Assembly: GCF_009363275.1 (NCBI RefSeq)
Contig: NZ_CP045324.1
Span: 2,480,001-2,544,000 of the forward strand
Length of the DNA: 64,000 nucleotides
Direction of reading: 5' to 3'
Source: Marinobacter sp. THAF197a
GTDB taxonomy: Bacteria > Pseudomonadota > Gammaproteobacteria > Pseudomonadales > Oleiphilaceae
Positions 27,928-36,787 of this stretch are shown piece by piece. Numbering within the stretch: the stretch's first letter is position 1; the number at the start of each line of letters is the position of its first letter. Under the pieces are notes generated by a model. The model was not told the DNA's origin, did no database searches, and saw only the letters and a program-made list of their open reading frames with translations. The position numbers were made by a program, and so were the translations under genes.

Positions 27928-28533
27928 ATGAGCAACGCTACACCGTACCTTCTTGTGCTTTACTATAGCCGCAACGGCCAGACCGCCGAGATGGCCAACC
28001 AGATTGGCCGCGGCGTCGCCCGGGCGGAGGGCATCGAGGCGAAAATCCGCACGGTTCCACCAGTGTCACCAGACACCAACGCCAGCCTGCCACCGGTGCC
28101 GGACAGCGGCGCCCCTTACGCCACCCGTGAAGATCTCGCAAACTGCGCCGGGCTGGCCCTGGGCAGCCCTACCCGGTTTGGCAATATGGCGGCCCCGCTC
28201 AAACACTTTCTCGATGGTACCGGCGATTTATGGCTTAACGGCAAGCTGGTTGGTAAACCTGCGGGCGCCTTCACCTCTACCGGCAGCCTGCATGGCGGCC
28301 AGGAAACCACCTTGCTGACCATGATGATGCCATTGCTGCACCACGGCATGGTACTGTGCGGATTGCCTTACTCCGAAAGTGCCCTGAATGAGACCTCGAC
28401 CGGCGGCACACCCTACGGCCCCACCCACTGGGCAGGCACCGGGGCACAGCAAGCGCTGAGTGACCATGAAAAGACCCTGTGCCAAGCCTTTGGTGAGCGC
28501 ATCGCCCGGCTGGCGCTCAAACTGGCCAGTTGA
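27928..28533 (+). CDS. wrbA: NAD(P)H:quinone oxidoreductase WrbA
   Basis: A 201-residue flavodoxin-like protein that reduces quinones by two electrons using FMN. The phosphate-binding loop is YYSRNGQTAEMA, and GSPTRFGNMAAPLKHFLD and GAFTSTGSLHGGQETT are WrbA signatures. I used the ATG at 27928 because the longer frame would overlap the ArsC-like gene heavily. The arsC-like, wrbA and DUF2069 genes form a small plus-strand operon that also occurs in pseudomonads. Confidence 0.95.
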   Translation: MSNATPYLLVLYYSRNGQTAEMANQIGRGVARAEGIEAKIRTVPPVSPDTNASLPPVPDSGAPYATREDLANCAGLALGSPTRFGNMAAPLKHFLDGTGDLWLNGKLVGKPAGAFTSTGSLHGGQETTLLTMMMPLLHHGMVLCGLPYSESALNETSTGGTPYGPTHWAGTGAQQALSDHEKTLCQAFGERIARLALKLAS

Positions 28534-28574
28534 CGACTAACTGCTCCTGATTTCTCAACCATCCGGAACCATCT

Positions 28575-28934
28575 ATGATCAAGAATGAAAAAGCAAAAAC
28601 CACGGCCCGCCTGACCATTGCCCTGTACCTTGCGGTCTTGGCTACCTTGCTGGTGACCACCTTCTACCCGGCGCCGGTAGAAGGCGTGTCCATTCCCCTG
28701 ATGCTGACCGTCAAACTGCTGCCGCTGCTGGCGTTTGCAGTACCGGTATTCCGGGGGCACAATCGCGGGTACATCTGGATGGCCTTCGTGGTGATTTTTT
28801 ATTTCACACAGGCCGTGGTCTCCGCCTGGCTGAGCGAAGGAGCCCCAGGCCCGATGATTCTCACAGTGCTTACATTCCTACTGTTCACCGTCGCCATGGT
28901 TCACCTGAAAGTAAACCGGCCGGTTGCCAACTGA
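28575..28934 (+). CDS. DUF2069 inner-membrane protein
   Basis: A 119-residue hydrophobic protein with about four transmembrane helices. The pattern (LYLAVLATLLVTTFYP, KLLPLLAFAVPVFRGHNRGYIWMAFVVIFYFTQ in part) matches DUF2069, usually found next to wrbA. Its function is unknown. The gap to wrbA is 41 bp and to the GspE-type gene 28 bp. Confidence 0.88.
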   Translation: MIKNEKAKTTARLTIALYLAVLATLLVTTFYPAPVEGVSIPLMLTVKLLPLLAFAVPVFRGHNRGYIWMAFVVIFYFTQAVVSAWLSEGAPGPMILTVLTFLLFTVAMVHLKVNRPVAN

Positions 28935-28962
28935 GTGCCCACAACACCCGGAGAGCACAACG

Positions 28963-30768
28963 ATGGCTGATCAAGCGCCCCCCATGCCAGCACCACCACA
29001 TCGGCACACCCTCACCCTGCGAGACATCTGCTCTGCCCTGGTGGAAAGTGGCGAAATCAGCCAGCAGGATGCTGAGAAGGTGCTCACGGCCAACCTGGGG
29101 GCCGCTACCCAGGACGGACGAACTTCTCCGCGGCACCCCCTGGAACTGGTTGCCATTGCCAGCATTACCAGCCTCAGGGATGGCCGAACCCTGGATCTTG
29201 ATCGACTGACCAGCTGGCTGGCCCGATGGGCAGGCCAGGATTACTACCACATAGACCCGCTCAAGATCGACACGCCGGCCATCGCCCGGGTGATGTCCTA
29301 CGCCTTTGCCCAGCGCCACGGCATTCTGGCGGTAGAGATACGCCAGGATGAAGTGCTGATTGCCAGCACAGAACCATTCAAAACCGAATGGGAAAGCAAC
29401 CTTCGGCAGGCCATTCGCAAGGACATTCGCCGTGTCGTTGCCAACCCGGAAGACATCCGGCGCTACACTGTGGAGTTCTACCAGCTCGCCAATTCCGTGA
29501 GCAAGGCCAGCGGCAGCCAGGCCCCGGGTGCCGCCAGCAATCAGAATTTCGAACAACTGCTGGACATAGGTTCCAACGAAAATCCGGATGCCAATGACCA
29601 GCACGTGGTCAAGATTGTCGACTGGCTGTTGCAGTATGCCTTTGACCAGCGCGCCTCAGACATTCACATCGAACCGCGCCGGGCGGTCACTCAGGTGCGT
29701 TTTCGTATTGATGGCGTGTTGCATAACGTCTATGAGTTTCCGGAACATGTCGGGGTGGCGGTCACCAGCCGTCTGAAAATTCTCGGGCGCCTGAATGTGG
29801 CCGAGAAGCGCCGGCCCCAGGACGGCCGAATCAAAACCCGGAAACCCGATAACAGCGAGGTGGAGTTGCGTCTGGCCACCATGCCCACCGCCTTTGGCGA
29901 GAAGATGGTGATGCGGATTTTTGATCCGGAGGTGCTGCTGAAATCCTTCGAGCAGCTGGGCTTCAGTAAAGAAGACCGGGAGCGCTGGCAGGCCATGACC
30001 GCCCGCCCACATGGCATTGTACTGGTGACCGGCCCTACCGGTTCCGGCAAGACCACCACCCTGTACTCCACCCTCAAACAGCTGGCGTCGCCGGAACTGA
30101 ACATCTGCACCATTGAAGACCCCATTGAGATGGTGGAGCCAGCGTTCAACCAGATGCAGGTGCAGACCAACATCGACCTGACGTTCGCCCACGGCGTTCG
30201 GGCCCTGTTACGGCAAGACCCCGACATCATCATGATTGGTGAAATCCGCGATCTGGAAACCGCCGAGATGGCCGTGCAGGCGGCTTTGACCGGCCACCTG
30301 GTGCTCTCCACCCTGCACACCAACGACGCCCCGAGTGCCATTACCCGACTGATGGAACTGGGCATCCCGCCCTACCTGATCCGGGCCACGGTGCTGGGGG
30401 TGATGGCCCAGCGCCTGGCCCGCACCCTGTGCCCCCACTGCAAGGCCCCGGGTGAGGCCGACGAGCAGGCCTGGCAAACACTGACTCGCCCCTGGAAAGC
30501 GCCGGTTCCCCGCCAGTTTTATCATCCGGTGGGTTGCCTCGAATGCCGCAATACCGGCTATATGGGCCGCGCCGGGGTCTATGAAATCATGACGCTTTCC
30601 GACCACCTGACTCGCCAGATCAATGATCGCTGCGAGCTCGAGCAGTTAAGGCTGGATGCCTACAAAGAAGGCATGAAATCCCTGCGGCTCAGTGGTGCAC
30701 AGAAAGTGGCCTCCGGCCAGACCACCGTTGAGGAAATCCTGCGGGTGACCCCGGAAAGCCAGCGCTGA
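28963..30768 (+). CDS. GspE/PilB-family secretion or pilus assembly ATPase
   Basis: A 601-residue AAA-like ATPase. The start at 28963 is preferred because CGGAGAG precedes it; the open frame extends 13 codons further into the DUF2069 gene. An N-terminal MshEN/GspE_N-like domain (about 20-190) is followed by the motor domain with Walker A GPTGSGKTTT from residue 357, an Asp box, a Walker B-like DPDIIMIGEIRD, and a zinc knuckle C490, C493, C525, C528. This set is typical of type II secretion and type IV pilus extension ATPases. No gspD-M or pil genes are adjacent, so it is an orphan member whose system cannot be named from here. Confidence 0.88.
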   Translation: MADQAPPMPAPPHRHTLTLRDICSALVESGEISQQDAEKVLTANLGAATQDGRTSPRHPLELVAIASITSLRDGRTLDLDRLTSWLARWAGQDYYHIDPLKIDTPAIARVMSYAFAQRHGILAVEIRQDEVLIASTEPFKTEWESNLRQAIRKDIRRVVANPEDIRRYTVEFYQLANSVSKASGSQAPGAASNQNFEQLLDIGSNENPDANDQHVVKIVDWLLQYAFDQRASDIHIEPRRAVTQVRFRIDGVLHNVYEFPEHVGVAVTSRLKILGRLNVAEKRRPQDGRIKTRKPDNSEVELRLATMPTAFGEKMVMRIFDPEVLLKSFEQLGFSKEDRERWQAMTARPHGIVLVTGPTGSGKTTTLYSTLKQLASPELNICTIEDPIEMVEPAFNQMQVQTNIDLTFAHGVRALLRQDPDIIMIGEIRDLETAEMAVQAALTGHLVLSTLHTNDAPSAITRLMELGIPPYLIRATVLGVMAQRLARTLCPHCKAPGEADEQAWQTLTRPWKAPVPRQFYHPVGCLECRNTGYMGRAGVYEIMTLSDHLTRQINDRCELEQLRLDAYKEGMKSLRLSGAQKVASGQTTVEEILRVTPESQR

Positions 30769-30775
30769 ACCCGCG

Positions 30776-31837
30776 TTAACCCGGGCGCAGACCGCACTGC
30801 TCCAGCAGTTCCTGCCAGTGCCGGGTGTGCCGCATCATGGCCTGGTCCAGCTCCCGCCAGAGGCTGGCTTCCGCATCGGCTGATAAATGGCGCTGGTACC
30901 AGTCCTGAAAGCTCGCCGGCATAACGGCAGTTTGCTGGTCCGCCAGCTCGGCCAGAGCCCCGATCAGCGAATCCCGGGCCCGGCTGACATCGCTCATGTA
31001 GGGCTGGATTTCACCAATGTACACATTGAAGAAGAAATTTCGGACGATTTCCGATTGATTATTCGGCCGGCCATTCAGACATAGTGGACGCTCATCAAGG
31101 CGCGCTTTCAGGGTCTCTGTTCCTGCATTGAGGGTTGCAATCAACAGCCGGGCGCTGTTGATCACCTGCCCGGCGCGAAACTCCGATTGCCAGCGTTGGT
31201 GCACTCCGCCAAGTGCATCGAGGGGAACATCGAGCTGCTGGACCGACAAATCCGATACGGCCTGGTTCAACTGGCCCAGATCCCGCACCAGATCAGACAC
31301 CGGGTTTCCCTCCGCGGCCACAGGATAAAACCCTTTGGACAGGGTCAACAGGCGCTCAATCTCTTCCGTTCCCCAGGTGGCATTCCATATGGCCACCTGC
31401 AATGATGCCCGCTTGCTCTCGACCGCATCCTGAAGGGTTTTCTCCAGGCGCTCGTCGTCGATCTCTGCCATGCAGTCTTCCGCGGCTCGGATAAACCGGA
31501 CCTCGTAACGCAGCCGGTTAAGAGGCTGCATCACCCGGCCCATCACCGAATTTCGCTCGCCAACCACATACTGAAGTTCACACCCGTACAGCGACAGAAA
31601 GTCCAGCATGCCCAGATCCAGCTCAGGCATATCAAGCACACGTTCGCGGCGACGGGGTACGGTGGAGGCAGGAGGAAGATCAGAGGGCACCGATACCGAT
31701 GGCGTATCCAGTACCCGGCCCAGACGCTCCAGGTACTCTTCCATCATCGGCTCGGCTTCGGAGAACGGATTACAGCCGGCCAGAAACAAGGCACAAACAC
31801 CCGGAATAAGCCATTTCAGACATGAATTACCGGGCAT
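30776..31837 (-). CDS. DUF3080 lipoprotein
   Basis: A 353-residue protein with a lipoprotein signal ending in FLAGC (Cys22). An AGGAGG lies eight bases before the ATG at 31837. The body is alpha-helical and contains LDFLSLYGCELQYVVGERNSVMG and a C-terminal MPASFQDWYQRHL, matching the DUF3080 family, whose function is unknown. It converges on the GspE-type gene with only seven bases between stops and no visible terminator. The mtnC stop lies 11 bp upstream, so it may be at the end of the mtnBDC transcript. Confidence 0.85.
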   Translation of the reverse strand: MPGNSCLKWLIPGVCALFLAGCNPFSEAEPMMEEYLERLGRVLDTPSVSVPSDLPPASTVPRRRERVLDMPELDLGMLDFLSLYGCELQYVVGERNSVMGRVMQPLNRLRYEVRFIRAAEDCMAEIDDERLEKTLQDAVESKRASLQVAIWNATWGTEEIERLLTLSKGFYPVAAEGNPVSDLVRDLGQLNQAVSDLSVQQLDVPLDALGGVHQRWQSEFRAGQVINSARLLIATLNAGTETLKARLDERPLCLNGRPNNQSEIVRNFFFNVYIGEIQPYMSDVSRARDSLIGALAELADQQTAVMPASFQDWYQRHLSADAEASLWRELDQAMMRHTRHWQELLEQCGLRPG

Positions 31838-31848
31838 TCGACCACCTC

Positions 31849-32541
31849 CTAACGTTTACGCAGTAGCGCGTCTACCTCCGCAAAATCACGGGCAACAGGC
31901 CGGCCGGTATCCGGGAGTTCCCCATCACGCACCAGCCAGACGGTTTTCAGGCCCGCCTCTTCAGCCGCCGCAAGCTCGGCTTCCACGTCCGACAGGAACA
32001 GCACGGTCGCCGGCTCTACACCCAGCTCGGCAAGAATATTGCGGTAAGACTCTGCTTCTTTTTTGCCGCCCACACCGGTGTCGAAGTATCCGGAGAAAAA
32101 CGGCGTAAAGTCGCCCTCGTTACTGAAACCAAAAATCAGTTTCTGGGCCTTCACGGAACCAGAGGAATATACGAACAGCCTTAGCCCCCGATCATGCCAG
32201 CGCTGAAGATAATCCGCCGCATCCGGGTATATATCGCCCTTCAGCTCTCCGCTGTGGTAGCCCTGCTCCCAGACCATACCCTGCAATGCCTTGAGCGGCC
32301 CCTCTTTGCGGTCCTCGCTTATCCAGGCCTGGAGGACATCAATCAGGCCTTCCACATCTTTGCTGTCGACACCACTTTTTTCGGCAACCAGGGCCAGCTG
32401 TTCAGCCACAGCCGGCGTGGTGTGATGGTTTGTGCGGATAAACTCCGGCAAGTGTTTACTGGCGTAGGGAAACAGCACATCGTGCACGAATGAGATCGAG
32501 CTGGTCGTGCCCTCTATATCGGTCAGAACTACCCGAATCAT
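31849..32541 (-). CDS. mtnC: Acireductone synthase (enolase-phosphatase E1)
   Basis: A 230-residue HAD-superfamily enzyme of methionine salvage that enolises and dephosphorylates 2,3-diketo-5-methylthiopentyl-1-phosphate to acireductone. The catalytic loop is VVLTDIEGTTSSISFVHDVL, and further motifs are FVYSSGSVKAQ and VLFLSDVEAELAAA. Its start overlaps the mtnD stop by four bases. With mtnD and mtnB it forms a compact mtnB-mtnD-mtnC unit. Confidence 0.97.
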   Translation of the reverse strand: MIRVVLTDIEGTTSSISFVHDVLFPYASKHLPEFIRTNHHTTPAVAEQLALVAEKSGVDSKDVEGLIDVLQAWISEDRKEGPLKALQGMVWEQGYHSGELKGDIYPDAADYLQRWHDRGLRLFVYSSGSVKAQKLIFGFSNEGDFTPFFSGYFDTGVGGKKEAESYRNILAELGVEPATVLFLSDVEAELAAAEEAGLKTVWLVRDGELPDTGRPVARDFAEVDALLRKR

Positions 32542-33098
32542 CCTGCCACTCCCGCAAGCCTTTCGTATCGGGGCAGTCGACTGGCAATATCCTCGCCAGT
32601 AAAACTCGCGACCCAGCCTTCGGGGTTGGTGAACAGGCGAATGCAGGTGAACTGCGGCTCTGGCCCCATATCAAACCAGTGGCGTGTGCCATCTGGCACA
32701 CTGATCAAATCGTTCTGCTGGCACAGCAGGGCATACACCTGATCGCCAAAGTGCAGATAGAACAGGCCCTGGCCCCGCACGAAAAACCGCACTTCATCCT
32801 CGCTGTGGGTATGCTCGTCCAGAAACTTCTGGCGGAAGGCTTCCTTTTGCGGGTTGTCAGGGTTGAGGCTGACCACATCGGCGGTCTGGAACCCGCATTC
32901 CTGCTTCAGGTGCTCAACCTCGTCACTGTAGGCCTCCAAAATCTGCTCCTGGCTGGCATCTGCCGGCAGATCACGGGTTGGCCACTGTTCGAAACGCACC
33001 CCGTGGCGGGCGAGCGCATCACCGATAGCCCTTGGGTCGGTCATCACGGTGTGGGCCTCGTCCGGCTGGTTCTGGTGGAATATGCTCAGGGTAGTCAT
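32538..33098 (-). CDS. mtnD: Acireductone dioxygenase
   Basis: A 186-residue cupin enzyme of methionine salvage. The metal ligands are His96, His98 and Glu102 in HTHSEDEVRFFV, plus His140 in DGTRHWFDMG. The bound metal decides the product: the Fe form yields the methionine precursor, the Ni form an off-pathway product with CO. It overlaps mtnB upstream and mtnC downstream by four bases each. Confidence 0.97.
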   Translation of the reverse strand: MTTLSIFHQNQPDEAHTVMTDPRAIGDALARHGVRFEQWPTRDLPADASQEQILEAYSDEVEHLKQECGFQTADVVSLNPDNPQKEAFRQKFLDEHTHSEDEVRFFVRGQGLFYLHFGDQVYALLCQQNDLISVPDGTRHWFDMGPEPQFTCIRLFTNPEGWVASFTGEDIASRLPRYERLAGVAG

Positions 33099-33727
33099 GG
33101 GCGGACCCTCATGGTTTCAAGTTCACATTCAAAGAGAAATTCGAAGGCTTCCACATGGCGCAGGCAATCCGCCATGGTCTTGCCCCAGGTGTAGAGGCCG
33201 TGGCCGCGAATCAGGTAACCCGGTTGTTCCGGGTGGGCCAGAAACCAGGCCCGGGTATCTTCGGCCAACGCTGGAATATCCTGGGTGTTGTCAAAAACCG
33301 GAATGCTCAGCGCACCCTCGTGGGTCTCAATACCGGAAAATGCTTTCTGCAGCTCGTAGCCTTCAAGCTCCAGCGACTGACCGGCAGGAATCAAACGGCT
33401 CAACACCGTGGCTTTTACGGAATGGGTGTGCAAGACGGCACCGGCCTCCGGGAACACCTGGTAAAGCACGGTATGCAAAAGGGTTTCTGCGGAAGATTTA
33501 CACTGGCTTTGAACCGGCCGGCCGTCAAGATCAACCACCATGACGTCCGCCGTGGTCAGCTGCCCTTTGTGGCGGCCAGACACCGTAATGGCCACATGGT
33601 CACTGTCAATCCGCGCAGAATAATTGCTGCTGGTGGCGGGCGACCAGCCACGGCTGTACAGGAACTGGCCTGCGTCCACGATGGACTGGGCCGCTGTGGC
33701 GTATCGGGTTACATCAAACACACGCAT
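33095..33727 (-). CDS. mtnB: Methylthioribulose-1-phosphate dehydratase
   Basis: A 210-residue class II aldolase-fold enzyme that dehydrates methylthioribulose 1-phosphate. The start at 33727 (MRVFDVTRYA) has GGGAG directly upstream, while the open frame reaches 33772. The zinc ligands are in VLHTHSVKATVLS and in the RGHGLYTWG region, with the catalytic acid expected in the TSSNYSAR neighbourhood. It is the first gene of the mtnBDC unit. The other salvage genes (mtnA, mtnN/mtnP) are not in this window. Confidence 0.96.
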   Translation of the reverse strand: MRVFDVTRYATAAQSIVDAGQFLYSRGWSPATSSNYSARIDSDHVAITVSGRHKGQLTTADVMVVDLDGRPVQSQCKSSAETLLHTVLYQVFPEAGAVLHTHSVKATVLSRLIPAGQSLELEGYELQKAFSGIETHEGALSIPVFDNTQDIPALAEDTRAWFLAHPEQPGYLIRGHGLYTWGKTMADCLRHVEAFEFLFECELETMRVRP

Positions 33728-33809
33728 TCTCCCGGTTGAAACGTGCCCTGCCGGGCACGCAATGGCCGCCATTATAGGACGGCCATCGCTCCCCGAAAAC
33801 CGCTTTGGC

Positions 33810-36008
33810 TCAGACCGTCAATGGCAGTCGGCGCTGGCGCTTTCCGGTCAGGGCAAACAGGGCATTGCCCAGGGCGGGGATCACCGGGGGCACCCCTGGC
33901 TCACCGACGCCGGTCGGGTCTGCCTCGCTATCAACAATATCCACCACCACCTCAGGTGTCTGGTGCATCTGCATCAGGCGGTAGTCGTGGAAGTTGCTCT
34001 GCCGGATCTCGCCATTGTCGAAGTTGATCTCACCGTAGAGCGCGGCGGTCAGGCCAAAGAGGATGCCACCTTCGATCTGGTCTTCAACAATCCTGGGGTT
34101 AACCACCTGCCCGCAATCCACGCTGCAGACCACCTTGTACACCCGTATTTCACCGTTCTCGATTCCGGCTTCAACCACCTGGGCCACGTAGGTACCAAAG
34201 CTCTTGAACAAGGCGAGCCCCCGGGCCCGACCTTCCGGCGCTGCCTCGCCCCAGCCCGCTAGCCGGGCGGCGCGCTCAAGCACCTCGCGGTGGCGCGGCT
34301 CGGCATCCAGCATCTTCATGCGGAATTGCAGCGGGTCTTCGCCCGACTCATGGGCCAGCTCATCCATGAAGGTTTCCACCGCAAACCCGTTGTGGGAATA
34401 GCCCACCGAGCGCCACCAGGTAATGGGTACACCGGGATCGGTATGGGTATGGCGAACACTGACATTCGGCACCTGGTACGGGTATTCAATGGCCCCTTCA
34501 ATGGCCGAAATATCTTTCGGTGTGGCAATGCCCTCGGCCATCAGCCCTACCCGCCCCAGGGTGTCGTAGAGGAACTTGGGCGCCCAGGGATACTGTGCGG
34601 GTGCGGCATTGCGCACGTACCAGTCCAGAACCTGCGGGCCGACGATCTGATGGTGCCAGCCGGTCAACTCACCGTCGTTCAGGCTGCCTTTCATCCGGTG
34701 CAACATGGCGGGGCGCAGGAAACCGTGGCGAGTATCTTCTTCCCGGGACCAGATCAACTTGACCGGAACCTTCAGTTGATAGGCCACAGCGGCAGCTTCT
34801 TCGATATAGTCCTGGGTGAGGCGACGGCCGAACCCGCCGCCAAGGAATGTGGTGTGAATAGTGATCTTGCCCGGTGACAGATCGGTATGACGGGCCGCCG
34901 CAATGCGCCCCAGGTCTGGCGCCTGGGTGGGTGCCCAGACATCCATTCCACCATCGCGATACCAGGCCGTGGCATTCATCGGCTCCATGGTGGCATGAGC
35001 CAGGTAGGGCTGCTCGTACTCGGCCTCTACCACCTGTTTTGCACGCTCGGCTGCCTTTTCTACATTTCCCTCACTGCGCTCTTTGACCCCGGGGTCTTTA
35101 CTGGCAGCCTGTCGGTAACTGTCAAAAACAGCCTCTGTATTGGTGTCCAACGCGTCGGATAAGTCCCACTCTACCCGCAATTTCTGCTGGGCCTTTCTTG
35201 CCTGCCAGTAGCGCTGGGCAACCAGGGCAACGCCGCGTTCCGTGATAAATGCATCGGTCACACCTGGCATACCGATAACTTCATCCCGGTTGAAGCTGCT
35301 GGCCTTACCGCCATAGCGGGGGCTGCGGGTCATCACCGCATAGACCATGCCCGGAAGCTCAACATCCATACCGTAGACGGCAGTACCCGTCGCCTTGGCA
35401 CGGGCATCCAGCTTGCCGCCCTTACGGCCGATGTACTTCCACTCAGAGCGGGGTTTGAGGGGCACGTTGCCCCGGATGACTTCCCGGTCCGCCAACTCAA
35501 CCAGTTGACCGTAACGCAACGAATCAACTCCGTTGGGATGCACCACCCGGCCATCCTGTGTAGTGCACTGGTCCGCGTCTACTTCCCACACCCGGGCAGC
35601 CGCCATAATCAACATCTGCCGTGCTTGCGCGCCCGCTACCCTCAGTGGCACCCAGCTCGAGGCCAGGCTGGTGCTGCCACCGGTCAGCTGCAAACCAAAC
35701 AAGGGGTTTCGGTATTCCGGCGCCACCGGGGCAAACTTGACTTTGATCCTGCCCGGCTCCACGTCCAGCTCTTCGGCCACCAGCGTGGTCAAACCGGTGT
35801 AGGTGCCCTGCCCCATTTCAACCCGGGCCAGGGTAAAGATGATCTCATCATCACGGGTCAATTCCAGCCAGATATCGGGCTTCCACTCACCGGTCTCGGG
35901 CTGGTAGCCGGTCTGGACAGAGGCACATCCCGGGACAGACACCGCCAGTATCAAGCTGCCTGAAGCACCCGTACTGACTTTCAGAAAATCACGACGATTC
36001 ATGGTCAT
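33810..36008 (-). CDS. Molybdopterin-binding subunit of an IorB-type hydroxylase/aldehyde dehydrogenase
   Basis: A 732-residue large subunit of the xanthine oxidase superfamily. The ATG at 36008 is preferred because GGAGG lies nine bases upstream. It opens into a twin-arginine signal (MTMNRRDFLKVSTGASGS) with a following PGC that could be a lipobox, so the enzyme should be exported folded. Motifs include VEMGQGTYTGLTTLVAEEL, EMGQ-type cofactor loops, YEQPYLAHATMEPMNATA and LGGGFGRRL, and the C-terminal GVGEPGVPPVIPAL containing the catalytic Glu. Isoquinoline 1-oxidoreductase beta subunits and periplasmic aldehyde dehydrogenases share this pattern; the substrate cannot be read from sequence. 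Confidence 0.88.
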   Translation of the reverse strand: MTMNRRDFLKVSTGASGSLILAVSVPGCASVQTGYQPETGEWKPDIWLELTRDDEIIFTLARVEMGQGTYTGLTTLVAEELDVEPGRIKVKFAPVAPEYRNPLFGLQLTGGSTSLASSWVPLRVAGAQARQMLIMAAARVWEVDADQCTTQDGRVVHPNGVDSLRYGQLVELADREVIRGNVPLKPRSEWKYIGRKGGKLDARAKATGTAVYGMDVELPGMVYAVMTRSPRYGGKASSFNRDEVIGMPGVTDAFITERGVALVAQRYWQARKAQQKLRVEWDLSDALDTNTEAVFDSYRQAASKDPGVKERSEGNVEKAAERAKQVVEAEYEQPYLAHATMEPMNATAWYRDGGMDVWAPTQAPDLGRIAAARHTDLSPGKITIHTTFLGGGFGRRLTQDYIEEAAAVAYQLKVPVKLIWSREEDTRHGFLRPAMLHRMKGSLNDGELTGWHHQIVGPQVLDWYVRNAAPAQYPWAPKFLYDTLGRVGLMAEGIATPKDISAIEGAIEYPYQVPNVSVRHTHTDPGVPITWWRSVGYSHNGFAVETFMDELAHESGEDPLQFRMKMLDAEPRHREVLERAARLAGWGEAAPEGRARGLALFKSFGTYVAQVVEAGIENGEIRVYKVVCSVDCGQVVNPRIVEDQIEGGILFGLTAALYGEINFDNGEIRQSNFHDYRLMQMHQTPEVVVDIVDSEADPTGVGEPGVPPVIPALGNALFALTGKRQRRLPLTV

Positions 36009-36009
36009 G

Positions 36010-36498
36010 TCAGGCGTCCTCCCCGGCGGGTTCGTACTGGCCAACCGAACCGGCGACCGTCTCAACGGCGGCCACAATGCGGGAATAGGTACCGCACCGG
36101 CACAGGTTTCCGGTCATGGCGGTCACAATGTCCTGACGAGATGGCGACGGATTGTTGTCCAGAAGGTGCGCTGCGGTCATGATCTGGCCCGACTGACAGT
36201 ATCCGCACTGGGGAACGCCCTGATCAATCCAGGCCTGTTGCAACGGGTGCAACTGGCCACCTTCGGACAGCCCTTCAATCGTGGTTACAGAAGCACCGTC
36301 TACCGACGCCACCGGTGTTGAACAGGAGCGCGCTGGCTGACCATTAACATGAACCGTGCAAGCGCCGCACAAGCCGGCACCGCAACCAAACTTGGTGCCT
36401 TTGAGCCCAACTTCATCCCGAATCACCCACAACAGAGGCGTATCGGAATCAACATCAACTGTGTGCCTTTGGCCGTTAATCGTCAGGCTGAATGCCAT
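36010..36498 (-). CDS. 2Fe-2S subunit of an IorA-type molybdenum hydroxylase
   Basis: A 162-residue small subunit with two 2Fe-2S centres. The plant-ferredoxin-type cluster uses C39, C44, C47 and C59 (FGCGAGLCGACTVHV). The second, alpha-helical cluster uses CGYCQSGQIM and LCRCGTYSR. It lacks its own signal peptide, so it would ride through the Tat system with the large subunit. The stop is one base before the large subunit start. No third FAD or cytochrome subunit is adjacent. Confidence 0.92.
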   Translation of the reverse strand: MAFSLTINGQRHTVDVDSDTPLLWVIRDEVGLKGTKFGCGAGLCGACTVHVNGQPARSCSTPVASVDGASVTTIEGLSEGGQLHPLQQAWIDQGVPQCGYCQSGQIMTAAHLLDNNPSPSRQDIVTAMTGNLCRCGTYSRIVAAVETVAGSVGQYEPAGEDA

Positions 36499-36537
36499 GG
36501 GCCTTTCCTTTTATTATTTGCTGGAAGACGAATTCGT

Positions 36538-36741
36538 TCACTTGATCACTTCTTTGCCATCCTGGTCTACCCAGATCTTGCGATCACCGGTGTTCATTTT
36601 GCCATTGGAATCCCAGACTTCACGATCTTTGGTGGCACTCTCCACCTTGCCGTTGTCGTCCCAGATCACCCGGTCTTTGCAACCCGCCAGAGTGAACAGG
36701 CCGGCCATAACAATCACCACCAGAGAACCCTTTTTCATCAT
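36538..36741 (-). CDS. Small lipoprotein with three WD-x-NGK repeats
   Basis: A 67-residue lipoprotein. The start at 36741 (MMKKGSLVV) has GAGG six bases upstream; the longer open frame overlaps the Smr gene. The signal ends in LFTLAGC (Cys21). The mature 46 residues consist of three short repeats: KDRVIWDDNGKV, KDREVWDSNGKM and GDRKIWVDQDGKEV. I do not recognise the family. The D-x-N/D-G-K turns could bind a cation or form beta-hairpins; that is inference. It lies between the molybdenum hydroxylase genes and the Smr gene on the same strand. Confidence 0.75.
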   Translation of the reverse strand: MMKKGSLVVIVMAGLFTLAGCKDRVIWDDNGKVESATKDREVWDSNGKMNTGDRKIWVDQDGKEVIK

Positions 36742-36787
36742 CAATAACCTCATCAGCTGTTTGAAATGCAGTACCGTGACTCGTTGA

